A DNA stretch of 10,600 bases, taken from JAYWIG01 sp043789035. GTDB lineage: Bacteria; Pseudomonadota; Gammaproteobacteria; Burkholderiales; Burkholderiaceae_E. The translations under genes and the position numbers were made by a program. This document shows, piece after piece, positions 5,674 to 10,600 of this stretch (the first letter of the stretch is position 1; every line of letters starts with the position of its first letter). The stretch lies in the NCBI GenBank assembly GCA_043789035.1, contig JAYWIG010000212.1, forward strand, positions 1 to 10,600, read 5' to 3'. The notes under the pieces are model-generated. The model saw only the letters and a list, made by a program, of their open reading frames with translations. It was not told the DNA's origin and did no database searches.

Positions 5674-7338
5674 TTAAGCAGTGGGCAGTTTGTAATCCTT
5701 AAACTGCTCTCGCAATTTCGTTTTCAAAATTTTCCCTGTCGCGCCCAACGGAATTGCGTCCACGAATTGCACATCGTCGGGTGTCCACCATTTAGCGATC
5801 TTACCTTCGTAAAATGCGATCAATTCCGCGGGTGTTACTTCGGCACCTGGCTTTTTAACCGCGATCAGCAGTGGCCTTTCATCCCATTTGGGGTGTAAAA
5901 CACCGATGACTGCGGCATTCGCAATTGCCGGGTGCCCAATGGCGAGATTTTCTAAATCAATCGTGCTAATCCATTCACCGCCAGATTTAATGACGTCTTT
6001 ACTACGATCAGTAATTTGCATGTAGCCATCGGCATCAATCGTCGCAACGTCGCCAGTTGGAAACCAGCCTTTAGAAGGGTTGGCTGGGTCCGAAATCAGC
6101 GGGTTACCGCCCTCGCCCTTGAAGTACTCACGAATAACCCAGGGGCCACGAACTAATAGGTTTCCGTACTGCTTTCCGTCCCATGGCAATTCCGTACCTT
6201 CGTCATTCACAATTTTCATGTCAACGCCGTAAATGACATGGCCCTGTTTCGCAAGAACCTTATCTTGTGTCGCTCTATCCGCATTCAAATGCTTATTCTG
6301 CAACTTGCTGACCGTTCCGATTGGCGACATTTCTGTCATGCCCCAAGCATGAATTACTTCAACACTGTAGTCATCGTTGAATGTTTTAATCATTGCGGGC
6401 GGGCATGCCGACCCACCAATCACGGTGCGTTTCAATGTTGAGAACTTCACATTGTTTTGTTTCACATGGGCGAGTAGGCCCAGCCAAACAGTCGGAACAC
6501 CTGCCGAGTATGTTACTTTTTCTGCTTCGAATAAATCGTAAATCGATTTGCCATCCAAGGCTGCGCCCGGGAATACCAGTTTTGCTCCCACTAGCGGAGC
6601 TGTATAAGGAATTCCCCACGCATTGACGTGGAACATCGGCACCACAGGCAAGATCACATCGCGAGCAGAGGCTTCCATGACGTCGGGCAATGCCGCTGCA
6701 TAGGCGTGTAATACCGTTGACCGATGGCTATAAAGAGCGCCTTTAGGGTTACCCGTAGTACCTGAAGTGTAGCAAAGCGCTACCGCAGTACGCTCGTCGA
6801 ACTCTGGCCAACTAAAATCGGCAGAACCTTCACCTACCAAGGTTTCATAGCAATGAAGATTGGGGATTTTCGAATCTTTAGGCATAAACTCGGGTGAGGT
6901 CATGGCGATCCAACCTTTGATGGTTGGGCATTTTGCGGCAATGGCTTCTACTATCGGTAAAAACGTTAGGTCGAAAGCCAAGAACATATCTTCTGCGTGG
7001 CCGACGATCCAAGCAATTTGATCCGGATGCAAACGTGGGTTGATGGTGTGGATAATTGATCCTTTGCCGCCCACTGCGTAATAAAGCTCCATATGCCGGT
7101 AGCCATTCCAAGCTAAAGTTGCAAGGCGATCTCCGAAGCCTAACCCTAGCTTTTCTAAGCTATTAGTTAGTTGTTTGGAACGGGTGTGGCAGTCTGCGTA
7201 GCTATAGCGATGAAGGGGGCCGTCCATATGGGTTGTTTCGATACGTCGCGACACAATCTCGGTATCGCCATGGTGCCTAGCGGCTTGCTCTAAGATGCTG
7301 CTAATTAAAAGCGGCATTTCCATCATTAACCCGTGCAT
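5674..7338 (-). CDS. Acyl-CoA ligase (AMP-forming), AlkK / methylthiopropionyl-CoA ligase-like
   Basis: This is a cytoplasmic enzyme that adenylates a carboxylic acid with ATP and transfers it to coenzyme A. The 554-residue product has all ANL-superfamily landmarks: the P-loop YTSGTTGNPKG at 190-200, VPMFHVNAWG near 233-242, HAWGMTE at 330-336, GWFPTGD at 424-430, DRSKDVIKSGGEWIS at 444-458, and the catalytic lysine in GATGKILK (K536). From memory it closely resembles Pseudomonas AlkK (medium-chain acyl-CoA ligase) from its first residues onward. The same subgroup contains DmdB, the 3-methylthiopropionyl-CoA ligase, so medium-chain or short substituted acids are both possible. I chose the ATG at 7338 because AGGAG lies eight bases upstream and the AlkK-like homology starts there. 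A TTG at 7395 would add 19 unrelated residues and invade the opposite gene's promoter. It is convergent with the reductase pair, so it is not in their operon. Confidence 0.93.
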   Translation of the reverse strand: MHGLMMEMPLLISSILEQAARHHGDTEIVSRRIETTHMDGPLHRYSYADCHTRSKQLTNSLEKLGLGFGDRLATLAWNGYRHMELYYAVGGKGSIIHTINPRLHPDQIAWIVGHAEDMFLAFDLTFLPIVEAIAAKCPTIKGWIAMTSPEFMPKDSKIPNLHCYETLVGEGSADFSWPEFDERTAVALCYTSGTTGNPKGALYSHRSTVLHAYAAALPDVMEASARDVILPVVPMFHVNAWGIPYTAPLVGAKLVFPGAALDGKSIYDLFEAEKVTYSAGVPTVWLGLLAHVKQNNVKFSTLKRTVIGGSACPPAMIKTFNDDYSVEVIHAWGMTEMSPIGTVSKLQNKHLNADRATQDKVLAKQGHVIYGVDMKIVNDEGTELPWDGKQYGNLLVRGPWVIREYFKGEGGNPLISDPANPSKGWFPTGDVATIDADGYMQITDRSKDVIKSGGEWISTIDLENLAIGHPAIANAAVIGVLHPKWDERPLLIAVKKPGAEVTPAELIAFYEGKIAKWWTPDDVQFVDAIPLGATGKILKTKLREQFKDYKLPTA

Positions 7339-7346
7339 TCGATAAT

Positions 7347-7351
7347 CTCCT
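7347..7351 (-). promoter_or_regulatory. Ribosome binding site fixing the acyl-CoA ligase start
   Basis: On the minus strand AGGAG lies eight bases before the ATG at 7338. This site decides against the upstream in-frame TTG at 7395. Confidence 0.75.
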
Positions 7352-7355
7352 AATA

Positions 7356-7367
7356 ATTCGTGCGAAT
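7356..7367. promoter_or_regulatory. Small inverted repeat in the divergent ligase/selO gap
   Basis: ATTCG (7356-7360) and CGAAT (7363-7367) are inverted copies two bases apart. The repeat sits just upstream of the ligase ribosome site and about nine bases upstream of the proposed selO -35. It could be a regulator site for the ligase (fatty-acid genes are often controlled by TetR-type repressors), but the repeat is short and I do not recognise the motif. Confidence 0.25.
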
Positions 7368-7375
7368 AGCTTGTT

Positions 7376-7403
7376 TTCACTAGATTGTGCCGCAATTTAC
7401 AAT
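7376..7403 (+). promoter_or_regulatory. Candidate sigma70-type promoter for selO
   Basis: TTCACT (7376-7381) and TACAAT (7398-7403) are separated by 16 bases. The -10 differs from consensus at one position. A start point near 7410 would give a leader of about 23 bases before the selO ATG at 7433, and would place the in-frame TTG at 7385 outside the transcript. Confidence 0.4.
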
Positions 7404-7432
7404 GCAGCTATGTATCAACTAATCGAGCTTCA

Positions 7433-8884
7433 ATGATTCAATTTCAAAACTCATTTGCGGCTCTTCCATCCAGCTTCTATAGCAAGCAACTAGCGCAGCC
7501 AATGCCTAATGCAAGCTTGGTTGCGGTTTCCCCCACTGCGGCGAAGCTTCTAGATTTAGAGGCTTCTGAAATCTTGCAAAGCAGTGTTTGGCAAACCATG
7601 CTGTCTGGGGGCACCCCTCTTCCCGGCGCGGAGCCATTAGCCGCCATTTACGCGGGCCATCAGTTTGGGCAATGGGCAGGCCAGCTTGGGGACGGGCGTG
7701 CCTTGTTATTGGGCGAGGTGCAAACCAGAAATGGTCCAATGGAGTTGCAGTTAAAAGGCAGCGGGCCTACGCCCTACTCTCGACGAGCAGACGGTTATGC
7801 AGTTTTGCGCTCGTCAATTCGAGAGTTGCTTTGCTCAGAAGCTATGGCCGGACTTGGCATCCCAACAACTCGTGCCTTGAGCATGAGCGTATCTGATCGG
7901 CCCGTCATTCGAGAAACTTTCGAGACATCGGCAATCATTTGCCGCATGGCCCCCAGCTTTATTCGATTTGGTAGTTTCGAGTATTTTTGCCACTTTAATA
8001 AGCACGCTGACTTAAAGATACTCGCGGACTACACCATAGATCGCTTTTACCCGGCAGCGAAAAATTCTTCCGAGCCTTACAGTGAGTTTTTAAAACTCGT
8101 GACTGAAAGAACTGCCGTCATGGTGGCGCATTGGCAATCGGTTGGGTTCTGTCACGGCGTCATGAATACTGACAACATGTCTATCCTTGGCCTTACGCTT
8201 GACTATGGTCCATTTGGCTTTCTCGATGCGTTTGATGAGGAACATATTTGCAATCATAGCGATGATTTAGGCAGGTATTCATTTGCGAACCAGCCGAGAG
8301 TTGCACATTGGAATTGTTACTGCCTCGCTCAGGCATTAGTGCCGCTCATTAAGGACGTTGCTTTAGCAGAAGAAGCGCTTGGTGCCTTTAACCCAACATT
8401 CGAAAACACTTACTTGAGCTTGATGCGCAAAAAGCTGGGCTTGCTAGAAGCGCATGACGACGACGGCCAGCTAATTCAAGCGACCTTGGCACTTTTACAA
8501 GCTAATAAAGTCGATTTCACCCTATTCTTTCGCTGCCTTGCAACTATCGATATCGACAACCGTTGCCGAGATTTGATGCTTGATTGGGTGACATTTGACA
8601 CTTGGAAAACAAAATATTTGGCTCGAATCGGCATGGAAAAAACTAACCCTGAGTTGAGGCGTTCTACAATGCTTTTGGTAAATCCTGCGTATGTGTTGCG
8701 GAATCATTTAGCTGAACAGGCCATTCAACTAGCGCGGGGCGATAAAGGGCAAGTGGACTATTCGGAGATTAATCGTTTATTGAAAGTGCTCGAATCGCCA
8801 TTTACGGAGACAATCGAATTTGTGGCTTATGGTGAACTGCCGCCGACTTGGGCAAGTGAGTTGAGCGTAAGTTGCTCTTCCTAA
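7433..8884 (+). CDS. selO: Protein adenylyltransferase SelO (YdiU/UPF0061 family)
   Basis: SelO is a kinase-fold enzyme that binds ATP upside down and transfers AMP to Ser/Thr/Tyr of target proteins. It is linked to redox and oxidative stress control. The 483-residue product keeps the family signatures: YAGHQFGQWAGQLGDGR (73-89), LQLKGSGPTPYSR with the phosphate-binding lysine K108, the paired glutamate E131 in SIRELL, HGVMNTDNMSILGLTLDYGPFGFLD with active-site D247, N248 and metal ligand D257, and NHSDDLGRY. These match the key residues of Pseudomonas SelO at a constant offset of five. The C-terminus is VSCSS, with C481 at the position that is selenocysteine in animal SelO. The ATG at 7433 fits the family N-terminus (FAALPSSFYS); an upstream TTG at 7385 adds 16 unsupported residues. 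The ribosome site is weak (CGAG). The length is usual and no key residue is missing. Confidence 0.96.
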   Translation: MIQFQNSFAALPSSFYSKQLAQPMPNASLVAVSPTAAKLLDLEASEILQSSVWQTMLSGGTPLPGAEPLAAIYAGHQFGQWAGQLGDGRALLLGEVQTRNGPMELQLKGSGPTPYSRRADGYAVLRSSIRELLCSEAMAGLGIPTTRALSMSVSDRPVIRETFETSAIICRMAPSFIRFGSFEYFCHFNKHADLKILADYTIDRFYPAAKNSSEPYSEFLKLVTERTAVMVAHWQSVGFCHGVMNTDNMSILGLTLDYGPFGFLDAFDEEHICNHSDDLGRYSFANQPRVAHWNCYCLAQALVPLIKDVALAEEALGAFNPTFENTYLSLMRKKLGLLEAHDDDGQLIQATLALLQANKVDFTLFFRCLATIDIDNRCRDLMLDWVTFDTWKTKYLARIGMEKTNPELRRSTMLLVNPAYVLRNHLAEQAIQLARGDKGQVDYSEINRLLKVLESPFTETIEFVAYGELPPTWASELSVSCSS

Positions 8885-8924
8885 TAGTTACGAAGTTCTA
8901 GTTAATACAAATAATGAGATACGT

Positions 8925-9458
8925 ATGAAATTTTTGTTTGATATGCTGCCCGTGGTGCTGTTTTTTATCGCATTTAAGGTTAAAGATATCTATTGGGCAA
9001 CTGGCGTTGCGATTATTGTTTCGATACTTCAAATTGTTTACTTAAAAGTGCGTGGCAAAGAAATCGAGGGAATGCAATGGGCCAGCCTCGGAATTATTTG
9101 CGTTTTTGGCGGCATGACTTTGCTGCTACATGATGAAAACTTCATCAAGTGGAAACCAACAATTTTGTACAGTCTATTTTCGTTAGCTCTCACTATCAGC
9201 ATGCTTGTAAAGAAAAAGAATCTGATCAAAGCCATGATGGGAAAACAGATGGAGCTACCTGATAGCGTTTGGAATCGAATTAACTGGCTTTGGGCGGGGT
9301 TTTTCGCCGTGATGTCGGTCGTCAATATTTGGGTCGCCTACAACTTCAGCACAGAGGATTGGGTGAATTTCAAAATGTTCGGCACACTCGGCCTTACGTT
9401 TCTATTTATTGTTGGTCAGGCACTCTACATAGGTAAACACATGCAGGAACATAATTGA
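8925..9458 (+). CDS. yciB: Inner-membrane protein YciB / septation protein A
   Basis: This is a small inner-membrane protein of the YciB (IspA/IspZ) family, linked to cell division, elongation and envelope maintenance through contacts with the divisome and elongasome. The 177-residue product begins MKFLFDMLPVVLFFIAFK, the family's conserved start. Hydrophobic segments lie near 6-18, 24-41, 52-69, 77-94, 119-139 and 151-170. Other family features are the FIKWKPTILY motif (73-82) and the W..N...AGFF..M...N..VA pattern at 116-138. ATGAGA upstream of the ATG at 8925 can act as the ribosome site. The gap to selO is 40 bases, so the two could be co-transcribed, and I see no clear separate promoter. 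The stop codon overlaps the start of bolA. Confidence 0.94.
   Translation: MKFLFDMLPVVLFFIAFKVKDIYWATGVAIIVSILQIVYLKVRGKEIEGMQWASLGIICVFGGMTLLLHDENFIKWKPTILYSLFSLALTISMLVKKKNLIKAMMGKQMELPDSVWNRINWLWAGFFAVMSVVNIWVAYNFSTEDWVNFKMFGTLGLTFLFIVGQALYIGKHMQEHN
9445..9449 (+). promoter_or_regulatory. Ribosome binding site supporting the bolA TTG start
   Basis: AGGAA lies five bases before the TTG at 9455, within the last codons of yciB. Because a TAA stands immediately in front of that TTG in frame, this site is the main evidence for where BolA begins. Confidence 0.65.
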
Positions 9459-9727
9459 GCGTTAACATCATCCGTCCAACGGTCGGCGAGCTTCAAGACC
9501 GGTTCGAACGCGCATTTCCGCAATCGCTAGTGGCAATCGAAGACGAGAGCCACCTTCATTCTGGCCATGCTGGTGCCCAAGGCGGAGCTGGGCATTACAG
9601 AGTAATGATTACCAGCGATCGCTTTCAAGGCTTAAACACGGTTGCAAAGCATCGCCTTGTGTATGATTGTGTTAGCGATTTGATGCCTCACCGCGTTCAT
9701 GCCCTATCAATCTCCGCATCTGTTTGA
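9455..9727 (+). CDS. bolA: BolA family protein, TTG start
   Basis: BolA proteins work with monothiol glutaredoxins in iron-sulfur cluster handling, and some also bind DNA to alter cell shape and stress genes. The 90-residue product shows the family pattern: DESHLHSGHAG (30-40), GHYRVMITSDRFQG (46-59), the KHRLVYD helix (65-71), and the invariant C-terminal histidine in HALSI (82-86). The reading frame is closed by TAA at 9452-9454, so the first usable codon is the TTG at 9455. It overlaps the yciB stop as TTGA and has AGGAA five bases upstream. No ATG or GTG occurs early in the frame. The product is slightly shorter than E. coli BolA (about 105) but complete across the fold. Low-efficiency initiation and coupling to yciB may keep its level low, which is inference. 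Confidence 0.93.
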   Translation: MSVNIIRPTVGELQDRFERAFPQSLVAIEDESHLHSGHAGAQGGAGHYRVMITSDRFQGLNTVAKHRLVYDCVSDLMPHRVHALSISASV

Positions 9728-9790
9728 ATATAAAAGCAGAGCTAAATTTCAACCTCCCTCCTTTTTTAAAGTTATTTTCTGGAAGTTTTT
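9728..9790 (+). other. bolA to ppiC-like intergenic gap
   Basis: This gap holds a C/T-rich tract (CCTCCCTCCTTTTTT, 9752-9766) and AT-rich DNA before the isomerase gene. No hairpin or convincing promoter pair is visible. Confidence 0.4.
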
Positions 9791-10576
9791 ATGAAGAATC
9801 TACACCGAACCGTTGCCGCGATTAGTTTTGCTGCCGCGTCTTTACTAGCAGCTAGTGCTTTTGCGCAGAATGCTGCTGTTGTAAACAACAAACCCATTCC
9901 AAAGGCTAAAGTCGATGAGTTCGTCGAAGCCCTAGTAAAGCAAGGGCGCCCTGACACTCCAGAGTTGCGCACTATGGTGCGCGATGAGCTCATCGCTCGC
10001 GAAATTTTCGTTCAAGAAGCAGAGAAACAAGGTTTAGCCCGTAATCCTGAAGTGGCTCGCCAACTCGAAAATGTCCGTCAAGATTTGCTAATACGTGCCT
10101 TCTTAACCGAGCACCTTAAGAAGAATCCGATCAAAGAAGAGGACATGAAAGCGGAGTACGACCGCGTAAAGAAAGGCGCTGGCGATAAAGAGTTTCGAGC
10201 TCGTCATATCTTGGTCGATAAAGAAGATGTTGCCAAAGGTATTATTGATCAGCTCAAAAAAGGTGCAAAGTTCGAAGATCTAGCTAAGCAATCGAAGGAT
10301 ACTGGCTCGGCAGCGAAAGGCGGCGATCTCGATTGGAATCCGCCTGCCCAATTCGTAAAACCGTTCTCAGATGCCATGATCAAACTTGAAAAAGGTAAGT
10401 TTACCGAAACACCGGTGCAATCCCAATTTGGCTACCACATCATTAAGCTCGACGATGTTCGCGAGACGCAACCACCACCTTATGATCAAGTAAAACCGCA
10501 GATCAAACAAGAGCTTGAGCGCAAGCTGGTCGCTGACCTCCAAAAGACTATGCGCGATAAAGCAAAAGTTCAGTAA
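9791..10576 (+). CDS. Secreted parvulin-type peptidyl-prolyl cis-trans isomerase (PpiC/SurA-like)
   Basis: This is a periplasmic folding helper that isomerises proline bonds and probably chaperones exported or outer-membrane proteins. The 261-residue product has a Sec signal peptide (basic start K2, R6; hydrophobic Ala-rich core; cut after SAFA at residue 25). A helical, charged region at about 38-128 resembles the SurA-type N-terminal chaperone part. The rotamase domain at about 134-222 shows the parvulin motifs FRARHILV (135-142), GGDLDW (177-182), F...F..A (188-195 region) and FGYHIIKL (213-220). A charged helical tail ends the protein. The ATG at 9791 follows GGAAG. A 63-base gap with a pyrimidine tract separates it from bolA, and I see neither a terminator hairpin nor a strong promoter there, so read-through from yciB-bolA is plausible. 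It is too short and single-domain to be SurA itself. Confidence 0.94.
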   Translation: MKNLHRTVAAISFAAASLLAASAFAQNAAVVNNKPIPKAKVDEFVEALVKQGRPDTPELRTMVRDELIAREIFVQEAEKQGLARNPEVARQLENVRQDLLIRAFLTEHLKKNPIKEEDMKAEYDRVKKGAGDKEFRARHILVDKEDVAKGIIDQLKKGAKFEDLAKQSKDTGSAAKGGDLDWNPPAQFVKPFSDAMIKLEKGKFTETPVQSQFGYHIIKLDDVRETQPPPYDQVKPQIKQELERKLVADLQKTMRDKAKVQ

Positions 10577-10600
10577 ACGAGTTTGGTTCGAAATCTAAGC

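Noticed and set aside
7339..7395. Longer acyl-CoA ligase reading frame starting at TTG 7395
   Set aside because: The ATG at 7338 has AGGAG eight bases upstream and matches the AlkK-like start; the extra 19 residues have no family resemblance.
7385..7432. Longer selO reading frame starting at TTG 7385
   Set aside because: The family N-terminus starts at the ATG at 7433, and the extension overlaps the likely selO -10 region.
8878..8884. Possible selenocysteine in SelO
   Set aside because: The key C-terminal position is encoded as cysteine (VSCSS) and the stop is TAA, so no UGA recoding is needed.
9752..9766. C/T-rich tract before the isomerase gene as a terminator
   Set aside because: No stem precedes the T-run, so an intrinsic terminator is not supported.
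1..10600. CRISPR, tRNA, rRNA, insertion sequence, prophage or defence system
   Set aside because: No direct-repeat array, cloverleaf, transposase, integrase or effector-like gene was seen; genes are close-packed with ordinary functions.

Overview
The window looks like ordinary chromosomal housekeeping and catabolic DNA from a Gram-negative betaproteobacterium, most likely of the Burkholderiales and of moderate GC (about half, judged by eye). The reasons are the branched-chain amino-acid-type ABC transporter with a periplasmic binding protein, the secreted chalcone-isomerase-fold protein, the SelO pseudokinase ending in Cys-Ser-Ser, and the cluster yciB-bolA-parvulin. From memory, this last order is common in betaproteobacteria. 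The assignment rests on protein resemblance, not on an rRNA gene.

Layout. On the minus strand, bases 1-3969 hold a Liv-type ABC transporter operon read right to left: binding protein, then a strong hairpin with a T-tract, then permease livH, permease livM and the start of ATPase livG, which runs off the left edge. livH/livM are 3 bases apart and livM/livG overlap by 4 (ATGA), so the three are probably translationally coupled. The hairpin after the binding-protein gene probably makes most transcripts stop there, giving more binding protein than membrane components. A 94-base divergent gap separates this operon from a plus-strand pair: a zinc-free quinone oxidoreductase-like MDR enzyme, and a chalcone-isomerase-like exported protein whose GTG start overlaps the upstream stop. 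Convergent to these is a minus-strand AlkK/DmdB-like acyl-CoA ligase. Its probable terminator lies inside the last codons of the chalcone-isomerase-like gene.

A second 94-base divergent gap leads to plus-strand selO (protein AMPylase), then yciB, bolA (TTG start overlapping the yciB stop) and a secreted parvulin-type peptidyl-prolyl isomerase ending just before the window's right edge. No gene-free stretch exceeds 100 bases.

Functionally the left half suggests uptake of an amino-acid-like or small carboxylate solute next to acyl-CoA activation and a quinone/enoyl-type reductase. The right half is envelope, stress and Fe-S housekeeping. I found no CRISPR, mobile element, tRNA, rRNA, toxin-antitoxin or defence system, and no convincing undescribed system. 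The observations worth a second look are small-scale: terminator placement, start codons, a possible Tat signal and an extended LivM.
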